Shown here: piece after piece, positions 11,476 to 24,162 of the stretch
Numbering within the stretch: the stretch's first letter is position 1
Layout of the letters: every line of letters starts with the position of its first letter
Origin: Chrysopilus asiliformis
Lineage: Eukaryota > Arthropoda > Insecta > Diptera > Rhagionidae
DNA length: 64,000 nt
Assembly: GCA_964034945.1 (NCBI GenBank)
Contig: OZ035963.1
Span: forward strand, 67,848,682-67,912,681
Direction: 5' to 3'
Notes under the pieces: generated by a model
What the model saw: only the letters and a program-made list of their open reading frames with translations
The model's database searches: none
What the model was told of the DNA's origin: nothing
Program-made: the position numbers and the translations under genes

Positions 11476-11828
11476 GGGTAGTGTGGGCCATATTTTGTAT
11501 TAAAAAAAATTTATAAAATTTTTGGAAGTAGTTTTTATGACGTTTTTTTCTCTAGATTACGATTTTTTTCCAATTTGAAGGGGAGAGGGGGGCGAACTGT
11601 AAAGTCCCTCAAATCTTGAGTGTATACTTCACGCCGCGCCGTGAAGAAACCGTGAAAAGACATTCTCAAAAAACAAAAATCGCTGGTTTTTTAATGAAAA
11701 AAAAGTTTAGATATTTGTAGAAAAAACTTTAATGAAAGGAGGGGATAGCCCCTTACAAAAATTAGCCCTTATGAGGTGGCCTGGATTTGTTTGGGAGGTC
11801 CCAAATTTAAATTCAAGCCACATTACCC
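11476..11828. mobile_element. Short TIR element (MITE-like), TA target
   Basis: The left end GGGTAGTGTGG and right end CCACATTACCC are inverted repeats with one mismatch, and both are bordered by TA (11474-11475 and 11829-11830). At 353 bp with no coding capacity it is a non-autonomous element. A TA duplication is typical of the Tc1/mariner superfamily, which is an inference here. Confidence 0.6.
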
Positions 11829-12431
11829 TACAGAAAACCTTTTCTCCTCGTCATTGAAGATTTGTATTATCCGAAGAGTACAAAAAGATGATTTCCGTCA
11901 GGCATGTGGCAATGAAGGATGAGGGAAATATTTTTTTCCTTCTTTGTATACGGTAAAGAGAGAGATATTTATTTATGGTTGACAGGATGTATTTGAATTT
12001 GCAGTAAATCATCGAACGTAATAGAAAATGTCGAACATTCAAACAAGAGGGGATGAGGGTGGCTAACGATAGTTTAGTTTTCATGTGATTTCGCTACACT
12101 CTATTCTAAACACAACAAAACAAAAAAAAAAAAAAATAATCGAATTGAAGCGAAAAAAAACATACACTCACACTGGAAAAATGAAGTTTTCCTGGATAGA
12201 CTTCCACCATAATATTGTGTTGTGTGGTCCTTATTTCAGGGATTCCAGATTCTAGATTCCTTGAAAAGGTGATTTTTCGACTATGAAAAAAGATAAAACA
12301 AATTCCTCCCTCCATTTTGTTGATATTCATGAGCGATTGTTTTCTATATATCTTTGCCTTTTGTATCTTAACCTTACCGAGATCCTTAGACGAATCCAAT
12401 TCAAGACACACAAAAAATAACCTGGATAGTT
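11829..12431. other. Non-coding spacer between two short TIR elements
   Basis: AT-rich sequence with an A-run at about 12121-12136. No gene or repeat was recognised. The 185-codon open frame on the - strand that spans 12106-12663 runs across the end of the neighbouring TIR element and is rich in Phe/Leu from poly-A/T tracts, so I do not call it. Confidence 0.5.
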
Positions 12432-12764
12432 GGGTGACCATATTTTTTTTTCGTGTCACTTCGGGACAAGATAAGCGAGGGACGGGGTGGAAAGTGAAAG
12501 GGAACAATAAAGTTTGTATACAAAAACTACAAATTTCCAATTTTATCTCATCAGGCAAAAGAAAAATCACAAAAAATGCGCAGCAGGTGAATTTTTTTTT
12601 ACACGGAATGCGACCCAGAGATTTAACTGTACTTTTTGTGAATTTTGAGATTTTATATGCCACTGAAATTATGAAAATATTAATAAAGATTTAGTTTAGT
12701 ATACAAAAGTTGAGTATCCAGAACGCCAGGACAACATACGTGAATCCGGCACGTATGGTCACCC
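12432..12764. mobile_element. TIR element of the GGTGACCATA family
   Basis: It starts GGGTGACCATA and ends TATGGTCACCC, a perfect 11-bp inverted repeat, 333 bp overall. Inside is a C-G-C-rich motif GCGCAGCAGGTGAA near 12577, shared with the copies at 50994-52452. A diverged, inverted one-ended relative lies at 33925-34110. It has no coding capacity, so it is a non-autonomous DNA element. The superfamily is unknown to me. Confidence 0.65.
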
Positions 12765-14258
12765 TACATATATAGTCAGCTGGCTTCCCGTATTATAACT
12801 CACCGAACCCATCGTCATTCATCCATCCAGGAGATAGGATACCGAAATCAAATGATTAGGTGAGTTATCGGAGCAAAGTTATTCCATGTCACGTTTTTTT
12901 TTTTGCACCCCGAGTAGTGCCTGATTTTCCTGCGTTTGATATGCAGGAAGATATGGAAAATACACAAGGATATACGAATATAAACTCGAATGGTTTTTGT
13001 GAAGATTTTCCTTCTTTTGAGTGGATTTTTCCCCCACTAGTTTTTTTTCTCATCTCACACCTTGTGAAAATGCAAATTTTTCCAACCCCAAACTCGGTTT
13101 TTTTTTGCCTAGAAATATTCCGTTTTTTATCTTTTCCAAGTAAATTTTTAAGATTATAAACGCTCGTTGCGAAGAATACCGCCGGTAAAACGAAATACGA
13201 TTGTTTTGGAGAGTTTTTAAGAAGTGCTAAAGGTTTTTATTTTCTGTCAGAGGACCAAAAAAGTCAAACAACGCAAAAATTAAACGAAACAAGCGGAAAA
13301 ACATCCGGAAAAATATCCAGAAATGAAAAAAAATCACCCTTGAACGACTAAACTTTCCGTCAAATGATAACGTTGTCATCATCATCCACAAAAAGGACGA
13401 AAAAGAAGTCGTGTAAAAACTTTTCGATATCTTCATGGTTTTCTTCAAGATTCCCATCGAAGCCTTAAAATTTTCAAAAGAAAAACTTCTTCGTAGCATT
13501 TCAGTTAATTCAACTGGGAAAAATCCTGACAATTGTGTGTAGTTGACATTAACAGCTCCATCAAAAAGATACCAACCAAAAATTTCAAAAAAAAATGACT
13601 AAATAAAGGACATTTTTTGTACCACAAAAAACAACATTACGAGAAAAACCAAAGTAAAATGCAAATTATAGAAAAGTTAAAATGGTGAAATTTTTCCATA
13701 AAAAACCCGCTTCAAACCAAATCGATGTGAAGATTAAATTTCAGTGCGGGTGGTGTAAGAAACATCAACCGTCTTAAGTAACTTCTGCTGTTATAAATGC
13801 TTTGAATTAAAAAGTTTTCTTTATATTCCGAAATTAGTTTCAATCTTGGCTCTTTTATTATGCAGCGAATTTTATACAACATTTAAATGACTTGCATTTG
13901 TGGTTTGGAATAGAGAAGGGGGAAAGAAATTTCGCGAGAAACTTTTAAAACAGACATTAGACATTCAAATTGGACCAAATTTATTATCCCTGACCTTTTA
14001 TATGCGGAAACAAATTGTCTTGGATTTCATTTGTGAAAATGATGGAGTTTATCCGATTCTTGCTATCACAGGCAATTTAAGATTTACGAAATTAAGGTTA
14101 GAGCGTTTTTTCTGTGAAGATTGTGAAAAGCAAGTTGAAACGTTTGGAAAATTAGGTTGGAAAAGTTATCAAATACGTTAAAAGAAATCATAAAAACTTA
14201 TTTATACTTATTTATACTTTTTAGTACTCGCTTTTGAGTTATTCTTGCGGACTTTTTG
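12765..14258. other. Non-coding AT-rich stretch, nothing recognised
   Basis: Open frames are no longer than about 100 codons and lack recognisable domains. T- and A-runs are frequent. No repeat, TIR or RNA gene was supported. Confidence 0.5.
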
Positions 14259-14476
14259 ATTCAAGAATCGAATTCAGCGATACCAAATGAGATTTTCCCG
14301 GAAAATTTGAGAAAAAGGATTATTACGTTATCGTTTCAGGACCTTCCGCTATCCCTAAAGATTTCTTAATGCCAGAATCGGATTCAGTGACCCCAAAAGC
14401 CCCCAGAATAGGTTTTTGTTCGAAAAATTTGAGAAAAAGGATCATTACGCTATCCTTACAGGACCTTCCCTTGTCC
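14259..14476. repeat. Two tandem copies of a ~110-bp dispersed-repeat segment
   Basis: CAAGAATCGAATTCAGCGA (14262) and CCAGAATCGGATTCAGTGA (14372) begin two parallel copies. Both contain AATTTGAGAAAAAGGAT, an ATTACG(T/C)TATC motif and a CAGGACCTTCC motif at matching offsets. Similar text (GATTCGTGATCAGCGACCCC) recurs at about 32520, so this is part of a dispersed family rather than a unique gene. Confidence 0.7.
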
Positions 14477-14607
14477 TCCAAAAACGAAGTTGTGAAAATA
14501 TTGTATTGTCATCGGACTTACGTATGTGTGCAACATTTCAAATCAATCGAATGAGTGGAAGTGGGTTTTGACCCTGACAGACAAGATTTGACCCTGACAG
14601 ACAGACA

Positions 14608-14703
14608 AAGGCAAGCTAAATAAGATAGATACGAAGGCAAGCTAAATAAGATAGATACGAAGGCAAGCTAAATAAGATAGATACGAAGGCAAGCTAAATA
14701 AAA
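14608..14703. repeat. 26-bp minisatellite, about 3.6 copies
   Basis: Units beginning AAGGCAAGCTAAATAAGATA start at 14608, 14634, 14660 and 14686 and are essentially identical. Just upstream is a short duplication of TTTGACCCTGACAGACA (14568 and 14587). The perfect copies imply recent slippage or unequal exchange. Confidence 0.9.
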
Positions 14704-15857
14704 ACTTTTAAACATACAATCCTAAATTTGAATAGGCGGCCAAAACAATTTTTAAAAATGCCCAGCCGGACTCATTCAACTAAACTTTACAACAACTTAC
14801 CCAATGTGTTCCGATCCGATTAAAACGTGTAAAATTTCCAAAAATATCACCTGACTGTCGGTTCGCCGCTCGGGACTGTCAAAAAGGCTTCGTGTAAGGT
14901 CCGAGTTTACCTGTAAAAAATATCTCATGTATTTTATGTATTTTTAGATAATCGGATCACAAAAATGTAACGTGAAAAAATGTCTTTGGCATCCATAAAA
15001 AAACGTCACTTATAAGGTTGAGAAACACCTTTTTACGGCTTTTTTTGTGATTGCAAGGGCTTTCTTACAATTCAATAAATGAAATCCGATGGTCAATTCC
15101 AGAAGACCCTACTGTAACTCTCGACTATCTCAAAAACGACAAATAATGCGCTCCCCGAACGACGAAGGACTTCAGGCCAATATTTTGTGTATTTGTGGCT
15201 TGAACCGGAGTATATCACTGCCTAATGTGGCAATTTGCATGCAAGACAAAATCGAAAGGGGCGTAACTACCGAAAACCAGACTCCAAGACAAGATAAGGA
15301 AGGACCGCAGATATCCCGCTAGCCAATTGATAAAACATTCCAATTTGACTTGGTTTCAATGCAAATTTATTAAGTCGAATACTATCTACAAGCCTTCTGA
15401 AGGAGGGGGCGGGGGTGGCATGTGGTGTGTGCATTACCGACAAAATATTTTGGCAAAACATGCTTGAGAATAGCAACGACGACGATGACGACGACTATTG
15501 GCCACATAAGCCTCATAAATTTCGTATAAAATATTCGCCATAAATTAAGGACTAACGACCATTTCGACTGCATTGGACAGGTCTATTAGTTACAGGATGC
15601 ATTGCAACCATTAGAATTTGAAGCTAATCGACATATCGAACGACGGGACGTTAAGAAAAACTGTTGAATTTATGCGATCATCCAGGAAACTGATTTTCAA
15701 GCCATTTCGCAAGAGTACTTTTGCGTTTTACGTACAAATTCTTCTGCAGTTTCGGTGGAGGTTTCCTCTCGATGGCTTCAAACAACTCGCAGATTTATCG
15801 CAGTTAAGGTAACGATAAAAGTGAGATTTAAGTACAAAAGTGTGTCATCAAAGGGCT
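14704..15857. other. Non-coding stretch, nothing recognised
   Basis: Only short open frames (under 80 codons). A GACGACGATGACGACGAC trinucleotide-like patch is present at about 15476-15495. No gene, TIR pair or RNA was supported. Confidence 0.5.
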
Positions 15858-16458
15858 CCCAAGCAAAAATTTGCAGTTCAAGTTTAAATGTGACACTGGT
15901 CGCAAAGTGACGGTTGCAAATCCGTTTGTGCGACGATTGCTTTGTGACTGGTCACACAAAAAACGTTTGCAAATCGGGTACTTTGTGACTGGTCTTAAAA
16001 AAGCCGGTCACAAATTGTTTGCTTTGTGACCGTTGAAAATTGGTTACTTTATGACCGATTGCAAATGGGTAACTTTGTGACTGGTCGCAATAAATCGGTC
16101 CCAAATGGGTTGCTTTGTAATCGGTCGCAAGAAATTCGGTTGCGAAAGGGTTGGTTTATAATCGATCGCAAAAAACCGGTTGCAGATCGGTTACGTTGTG
16201 ACCAGTTTTTCCCTCAACCTCCCCCTTCCCTTCTGTCACATTCCGTCACAAAAGAGTTTCTGCGGTTATAAAAGAGTTTCGTGTAAATGGTTGCTCAACC
16301 GTTACTTTGTAACAACAGTAACAAAATAACTGGGCAAAAACGGTCACGTAAACGTTACAGTAACGTTATTTATGGCCAATTTGTGACCTTATTTATTTTG
16401 CAGCCCACGTCGTATGACCTTCGCATAACCGGTATGTGACTTTTTTTGGCTACTTGGG
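15858..16458. mobile_element. TIR element with an internal ~40-bp minisatellite
   Basis: It is bounded by CCCAAG at the left and CTTGGG at the right. From about 15895 to 16205 it is a degenerate tandem array of units containing CTTTGTGACYGGTCGCAA and GGTTGCAAATSGGTTA, with CTTTGTGAC-like starts at about 15932, 15981, 16022, 16046, 16072, 16111, 16150 and 16193. The right third (16206-16458) is not tandem but matches, in inverted orientation, the segment at 30022-30260. No clear target duplication or transposase is visible. I infer a non-autonomous DNA element that has captured or grown a satellite. Confidence 0.55.
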
Positions 16459-17615
16459 CTACTTTAGTCGTAAATTATAAACGGCTGAAGAAAACCCCGG
16501 AATTCTTATTCAAGTTCTTCCTTAGGGGAAAAAAACAACCATTCACAATCACCTGAAATCCTTTATAGCAACGGCGCGACACGACGTTCTGTTTGAGGAA
16601 ACAAATTCCGTACGCTGTGCTTATCGTTTCTTTAATACACAATTTAATTCCATAAAATAAAATAAAAAATGTAAGATATATATATAAGTTTTAGTAGCAA
16701 TTGGAAGGCACCAGTAGCACGCATTAAGCCATCATTCCATGGCTAAACGGACTGAAAAAGGTCTAATAAACCGCAGGAAAAACTATAAAAAAGTCAGCGG
16801 TACCGCAAAAAAATTTATGTCCTAATCAAAATAAAAAATATATATATAATGTAAAAAAACAACAAACAAGCAAACAGTTCTGTGTATAAACGAAGAAAAA
16901 AACCAAACAACTCCAAAATAGGAGCTTTATTTAGGGATGAAAAAAGGGATGAGAATTAAAGCCTGCCTATAGCGCTTGGTTTACATGAAAAAAGGACGAT
17001 AGAAAGTTAAATATAAGGAGCCCGAATGAAAAAAATGAGGGATGAGCTAAATATTTTTATAGAGTCATAAACAATCCTTTTCCGAGCGAAAATGCCAAAA
17101 GTAGCGACCATTCGCCCAGAACCTGTATTGATTTTCAACGTTGCTATTTATTTTTCAAGCCTTCGATTTATTTTGGGTACGTTCTGTAGGGGATGAAGGA
17201 TCCTAGATTTTTTTTGTGACTTGTCGACGTAATCTTTTTGCTTTCCTATCAAAAATGAAGTCTATTTTATGTCATAAATATCATAAATTTACATTGGATC
17301 AATTTTTGATACGTTTGACATGCAACAGAGTCCAATTTTTTGTCTATTCTATGTGGAAAAGTTTTTTTTTGTACTTAGAAATTACATAAATTTGTCTGAT
17401 GTACTTTAAGGCCGTTTTTCGTTGTTTATTCTTAGCAAATATTTCACAGCATATGAGACTTTTTTTGCTTTAAACCTTTTGAAAGTCAGTGATACATGGA
17501 ACTAGGGGCAAATTTTAGTCCTACAACCACTTACTTTCCTTCACCGCAGAAACTTTTTTGTAGGCCCTAAAAATTCAAGTATTTTTCTTTCTTCACATGT
17601 GAAAAATTATATTAT
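16459..17615. other. Non-coding AT-rich stretch, nothing recognised
   Basis: Includes TATATATA patches near 16677 and 16840. Open frames are short and without recognisable domains. Confidence 0.5.
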
Positions 17616-17787
17616 TTAACACATTGACTGCCATGACTATAATTTTTGATAGCCAGCCATACCTGGACGCCATGGTTTGCCAAAAACTATATAACTATAT
17701 GTTGGAAATATCACAACTCACAAAGAAAATGTATTGGCATTTTTTTTTGAACATTTGCAAAATCTGTTGGGCAGTCAACGTGTCTTG
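17616..17787. mobile_element. Candidate piggyBac-like short TIR element
   Basis: The left end reads TTAACACATTGACTGCC. About 155 bp later GGGCAGTCAACGTGT is its near inverse. A TTAA border with CACRTTGACTGCC-type ends recalls piggyBac-related short elements of insects. The right flank lacks TTAA, so the right boundary is uncertain or decayed. Low-to-moderate confidence. Confidence 0.4.
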
Positions 17788-20700
17788 ATTATACATAAAT
17801 TGCAATTTTTTCATGGCCTGCCGTTAAAATGACGGTTGCAGACATATTTTCTTCCAGCATTTTTGCTAAAAATCTAAAAAAATTAGCCTCCGCGGAGTAT
17901 CTCCATGGCATACTTTGGAAAAAATCGCATTTTATGTCTAATCGAGACCAGGTTTTTGGTTGAATTGGACATCAATTGAGTTCTTTTTCATGGCATGCCA
18001 TTTAAAGACCAAAAAAATTTGTCCAGGCTCTTGGTTCTGGACAAATGTAGTTCCTTGAATTCGAAATGTATATTTTATTTTCTCCTGTGCGAAACACAAG
18101 AATTTTTGTATTGGAATATGTCCCAGGATTTCATTTTTTTTTTCAAAATATCTGCCGATATTTTCTCCATATTTTCAGTGAAAAAAAACTAGTATTGTAA
18201 GCTATCAAATTTCAAATTTCATGACATTTACAAAATCGCAATGAAAACTTTCAGCCAGGAGCAGAATTAGATGGGATTTCGAATGCAAACATGATTAAAT
18301 TTTATTACAAAAATATTTGATCTATATAGTCGTTGGTTTGTTTATTTCTGTGTGTTTATGGGTGGTTAGGAAACAAAAACATTTAATATTGACTGAAAAT
18401 GCAATTTATTTTCTAATTTCATGATTTAAAATTGCTTTGTTGAATTCAATTTTATAACCAGAAATATTTAGCCAGCGAATTATTTAAATTTTATTGCGAA
18501 ATTAATTCAAATTCCACCTGAACTTGAAACGATAGAAACAACATATTTGGCTCATGGCAACGTAATTCCAATTTTAAGGAAAACAATTTTCAAAATTGAA
18601 GCGAATAATCGTCGGATCAAAACATGGCCGCAGGATATAAAAAATGGGATGGCCCTGGATTGATTAAAGTTGAGATAGAAAATAATAAAATTTTAATCTC
18701 TTGGCTCGTAAACCATGGTAAAATGCCCCAATTAAAACTTTTGGAGGGGTGGAAGAAATTATGATTTTCACTTTGAAAACATCAACAAACCCTAACGCGA
18801 ACAATCGCCTCACCACCCACCCGCCAACAAACCTGTGGCGATTTCGAGGTGGAAAATTACCGGAGGTGGAAAATATATCAAATGACATCACAGTGGAAAA
18901 CTGTCTATCATTCATTTGCGGACTGACACGCGCTTCGTTTTGGCAAAGTTTGCTTTAAAAAGTCCATACAAAAATTTTGAGAAAAAAAGAACTTGGTATA
19001 ATTATAATAACGGTAGACAATTTTCTGGTTAACTTTAATAATGATGAGAAATGAAATTATTTTCTTAGAATATGCAAATTACAAGTGGTCTTAATATACG
19101 CAGTAAAAGCCTTAAGTAGAAGAAGAGTAAAAGCTTTTAAACACTTGGAAAACACCTTAATTGGATTTAAAATGTAAATTTAAATCGGACTGAAATTTGA
19201 TATGAATATTTTATGACAGTTTCCCAAAAAAAAAGATCGTTTTAAGAGATGACGACGAAAGTCTTCAAGGGGCTTCGCTTCGCCGCCCCCTCCAGGTTAA
19301 GAAATGTTTTGGGATTCATCATTTTGAAAACAAGTAAAACGCAACCCCTTAAGTACTCAGATTTTGTGTGGACAATAATGGGATGCTTGAAAAAGAATGA
19401 ATTTTGGTTAAAATTTATGCTAGGGGTTGAACAAATACAGAAAAATGAACCCAAAAGGGTTAAAGTGAAGTTCATAAATGATGCATGTTTTTAAATTCAC
19501 TTAAATTATGGGATTTTTGTTTATAGGTTTTTTGGAAAATTAAAGGAAATAAATTTTCAGAAGCTACAAGAACTTCCCGCCGCCCTTTCCCTGATTGCGG
19601 GGTATAAAGCACTAGGTCAACGCGTTCTCGAGCCTAGGGACATCGATTCAGAGAAAATTGTTTCCAAGTATCTGATAGTCGAGATATGAATCCCAAGTAG
19701 ATTTCATGTCTGACCACCAACAATTAGGCTCGTCAAACTAGTAGTTGAAGCCCTTTGGAAAATAAAGCAAGTGGTGGAGCCATAAAGTGGCCAGTTTTTG
19801 AAATGACCGAAATTCATCAGGAAAATCATCCCGCAATGGGATTTTACAAATGATTCACATGGAGAAATTTCATACTCTAATGAAGCAAATTCCATCCCAC
19901 GTTTTACCCCTCACCCGCAAAATATTCACGGAGAATCATTTCTCATAAATATGATCGGAAGATAAGCGAACGGAAAATATAGAAATATTTGTGTGGCGCC
20001 CACAAATTACATTAAAGTGCCATAAACATCGTCTTTATGTTACGGCTATGTTCTGGGAAATGTGAAACAAATCCGAAATGTAGTTAAGTGGAGTCTAAAA
20101 TCCTCTTCCATATCGTTGTCGTCGCAGGATACATATATTCCTTAATAAATAGTTCAAAGGACAAGTGGAAAAGATTCTTTTTTTCTTTCAGTCCTTTTTT
20201 CTCTCGTCGTCATCGTCGCGATGCCATGCTGAAGTACCAGACAAAGTGATCATAACGTGCTATACTGGAGGAACATACAAATTGCCACATTGGAAATGAT
20301 TCGATTACTACCCTTGGATAGGTGAACTCACTTCACGAATAACCAAACAATGTTTTTTAGGGTGGGGGGGTCAGTTATAGGACCCATTCTTCGTATTCGT
20401 TTGTACAAAAGTGTCTCTACTGGATTTCAAGTCCTCCAAAAGCGGGTTGAATCCTGATCAGAATCAATTCAAGGACTCCGCCAGGACATTCAACGGCATC
20501 CGCAAGGAGTCGCGCGTTTATCCGCTTTGGCTCATATTCCGTCAAGTACCTACACTTGAGTGCCATTTTTACATATGTGCCATCAGCAGCAGCAGCAGCA
20601 ACAGGGATGAAAACGCGAACCATATTGAAGTATCGTTTTTTTTGTTCCGCTGCGAATCCTTGTGTTCCCCGAATGCCAACTGAATGGGAGTTGTTTTTTT

Positions 20701-21514
20701 TTCCTCTTCGGAATTCGAAGCTGGATAACTGAGTATCCTTGAAGTTAAGGGGATGGATTATGGGTGAATAACGCGTTCTACGATATCAACATGGATAGCA
20801 GTACCGCACAGTATAGTAGACACATGTCCCGGCAATATTACCAATAATTTTCCCATCTAAGCTCATTTTATGTGGTGCCGGCTGGCAATATGGAATAGAA
20901 AAAGGCACATATAGCATCGTTCCTCACATCCTATTCGTGGAAGGGAGAGGGGCGAATCCTACTAGAGTCTCGTATGCAAATTCACTTCTATCCCGATGAT
21001 GTTTTTGTCTGTGCGTGATTTTTGCGTTTCATTCCACAAGAACTTTTATAAATATTTTTTTCCTTGCTTTTCCATTCAAGCGATTCTCTGCTTTTCCCCC
21101 CGCCCCTGGGTTACCCTCCTATGTTTCATACATGGACAATTTTTCACAAACCGAGAAATCAAGGAGGGTGGTCGGCTCATGAAACGGTCGATCCCTTTCC
21201 GTTTGCTGGCAAAAAGTTAGATTCAAGCATCATTTATAGTCCCATTCGTCACTTGAATGTTACTTCTGGATGAAATGCCGCCAAGAGGCACTCAACATTA
21301 TATATGGGCATTAAAATATGCTCGTATCACCAAACCAAATTCAAAATGTCCTTCAGTTTAGATTCGTTGGCAAGTAATTACGAGTAACTGAACATGCCCC
21401 CTTTTATCTTCAAACCGTCTCATCTACGATTTTCTGAATCTCTGAAGAGATTTTGATCCGGTTTTCGCCATTACACATTTGGCCTCAAAGGAAAATTTCT
21501 GAAATACCCAAATA
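17788..21514. other. Non-coding stretch, no gene recognised
   Basis: Open frames are at most about 90 codons with no recognisable domain. The stretch includes a short CAG run (about 20583-20600) and scattered mononucleotide runs. No supported repeat family or RNA gene. Confidence 0.5.
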
Positions 21515-21633
21515 CACCATAACCTCGATTTGTGTCGCACCGATTTCTGTCGTTTCGAAGTTGCGTCAGTAATATTTCGAATTACGTCGTCTTCGTCTGG
21601 TCCAAATTAACGACGCAAATCGAGGTTTTAGTG
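21515..21633. mobile_element. 119-bp TA-flanked MITE
   Basis: The ends CACCATAACCTCGATTTG and CAAATCGAGGTTTTAGTG are inverted repeats (18 bp, two mismatches; the repeat continues inward to about 23 bp), and the element is bordered by TA on both sides (21513-21514, 21634-21635). Size, TA duplication and ends suit a Tc1/mariner or pogo-type non-autonomous element. The superfamily is inferred from the TA target only. Confidence 0.75.
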
Positions 21634-21718
21634 TACTCAAATTGACTCCAACATCTGTCCTTTAAATCTTTACCCTGCTATCTCTTGAACCTCTGGAGAG
21701 ATGGTGACCCTTTTTACT

Positions 21719-21833
21719 TTAGGGTGTGTCTATCAAATATGTCACGAGAATAGTAGGCCTTTCAAGCCCCCCTTCCCCACTTCGTTTCACTTTTTCGCGA
21801 TTTTTCGTGACGTATTTTATGGACAGCCCCTAA
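21719..21833. mobile_element. Short TIR element, GGGCTGTCCATAAAATACGTCAC family
   Basis: The left end TTAGGGTGTGTCTATCAAAT and right end TATTTTATGGACAGCCCCTAA are inverted relatives, followed inward by RTGTCACG and CGTGACG. The whole is 115 bp. The right end is close to the family consensus and the left end has drifted. Related single ends occur at 22794, 24540, 32353, 33779, 36277 and 37757, and a second complete copy is at 39661-39742. Confidence 0.65.
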
Positions 21834-24162
21834 GAAAGTTTTGGTGGAAAACTCTCAAAACTAAAATCCGGCACAATTTTCCACACAACCTAATGCGGCC
21901 CCCTTGAAATCAAAGACAGACTGTAAAAGTATTTCATATCTTTATGAAAATTTAAGTAAATAAAGCATTTTAATGGGTCCGCTCCCGAATTTTTTAGTGA
22001 AAACTCTGCTCCGTATTACCACACATATCTGTATATTCACATTCTCGTCTATTAAATGACTCAGTGTTAAATCGATTGATTTTTACGATTTTAAGTGCGT
22101 TCCAGTAGGTATTATCAAAAGACCATCATCGTAAAATATTCATTTTTTCGTCACCTTATTGCTGGCTGGGCGTTTATTTATTTTTTTACTCCATCGCTTA
22201 AGAGCGGGGGGAGGGGGTTGTTTTTTCCATTGAAATCCGTTGTCTTGTTGTGAAATATTAAATTTCGATTTGCCACTTTCAGCAGCCATCAGAAAATCGA
22301 AATTTGACGACCGTAAAGCCACTTACTGTGAAAAAGAAGCTTAAGTTGAAATTTTATGCTAGTCAAAATGGAATCTCTTTGACCACCATGACGGAGGAGG
22401 GGGTAGAATGCTTTAAAAAATGTTTGTGGCTCTTATCAACAGAGCAAAGCATGAAACATCCAATAGAAGACATAAAACAATACATCTAATGGATTTTAAA
22501 TCCCATTGTGATATTAGGCTAATGTTCTTTTTTTCAGCAGACTTTTTAGAAATGGGGAGGAACTTTTTTTTTTGGGGGAAAATTTAACCACAATTCAATG
22601 AGGGTTTTTTTTATGGTTAACATATTTGACTTTTTGCAATTTTGTAAAAAAAATTCCGTAGATTTTGCGTTGCAAAATTCTATAAATACTGCCTGCTCGA
22701 GATAACTCGAGCGTGTCAAGTAAAAAACTACATCATGCCAATTTTCGGTATTTCTACCCTTTTTTAGCCACCGCATAAAACTCCCTCCTAAAAGTGTGAC
22801 GTATTTTATAAACAGCCTCTTATTTCATAGACAATTCTTGATTTTTTTGTTCTCTGTTAAAAATTTAATCCTTTGTAACTCCTAATATAGAACACAACAA
22901 TGCCAACTCAAAGCAATTCAACTAAATATGCATATCCAGCAGTATAAAAATAACTTAAAAAATAAAAAAAACGCAGAAAAAAAAGATTAACTTTTCACCA
23001 ACATAAAACCATTTAATTAATCCGCCCATTACCATCCAAAACGAAACATTAAAGCGGTAAATAACAAATTCACGTTCTTGTCTTCAAATAAATTCTCCCA
23101 TTTAATGTGCATTTAACATTCTCAAAATGCCATGTCACCTGCTATTTTGTAGGTAAATAAACAAAATCAGATGGAACTGAAGCACAGGGGAGGGTAGGGA
23201 ATTTTCCCAACTAAAAACCCTGAACACAACGAATGAAAAGAGTGTCAAGATTTTTCACCATTCCATTTTCATTGTTTGATATCAAATACTTAAAATCTAA
23301 CCAATGGTCCCCGCGTTGTGGAAGCAAAATCGTCGGTCGGGCGGTGGTAGGTGGGCGTAGGGCGGCAATCCCGATAGAAATGGCAATAAACACGCATTCC
23401 CATTGTGATTATGCATAAAGGCCAACATCAGACTATCTATATTACTATTATTAAGTTTGTTATGATCCACCGCTCCCTCTCCGCTTTTCACCCTGACTGC
23501 CAGCAAAAGTTAGTTCCGTATTTTGCAACATTTTCACCTGAACCCGACGGGTGGGGAGGGGGAGGGGTTACAAAACGTAAAACACTTTGCACGAAATGAT
23601 TGTAAACCATCAGCTTTACTTTTTAGCACCAAACTTTATACATCGCTAGTAAAATGTTTTCGAAAAAATAAAACCTAACGAAAAAAAACTCCGCAGGTAA
23701 AAAGGATCCCATATAGAGGAAAAACGCGCACGTCTTCGCTGTGGTCGCTGTGGTACAGGGAAAACCAAAGGTGAGCCAGGACTATGTGGAAAAAATTTAA
23801 TTAACTATAAAAAAAACCCGATGGGGCGTTTGGCTGGAACAGGACGAAAGGGACTAAAATCCCAGTAACAAACCGGCAGTAATGGGTAATTAGAAAAACA
23901 ATAATGAAAAACTGAAACTCATGCAGCTCTGAGTGGTGGCCCACAGGTGCGTGTACAATTTTGTTGGTAATGTTTTGTGCAAACCAATATTTTTTTTTGT
24001 GTTTTCCCTGTTACCGGGGAAATAAAATGAGAAAAATTGATGGCCCCAACCGCTGGACGTTTTCTAGTGTCGGGAGTCGTCGAGGAGCTTAGAACTTCAC
24101 TTTGTTAATCAAATTCATCTTAAAGCATTTTTTTCGTGAAATTTCGAAAATATTGAAAACTA
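21834..24162. other. Non-coding stretch with one isolated TIR-family end
   Basis: The only supported structure is GTGTGACGTATTTTATAAAC at 22794, continuing to about 22822, which is one end of the GGGCTGTCC family. No partner end was found nearby. Open frames are short and unremarkable. Confidence 0.5.
22794..22822. repeat. Solitary end of the GGGCTGTCC TIR family
   Basis: GTGACGTATTTTATAAACAG followed by CCTCTTA matches the right end of the 21719-21833 element with few changes. It is probably the remnant of a decayed copy. Confidence 0.55.

Noticed and set aside
12106..12663. 185-codon - strand frame
   Set aside because: It crosses the end of a TIR element, is full of Phe/Leu/Lys from A/T runs and has no recognisable domain.
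15476..15495. GACGACGATGACGAC repeat, considered as CRISPR-like or coding repeat
   Set aside because: Too short, no spacers, no open frame; a simple trinucleotide patch. No CRISPR array was seen anywhere.
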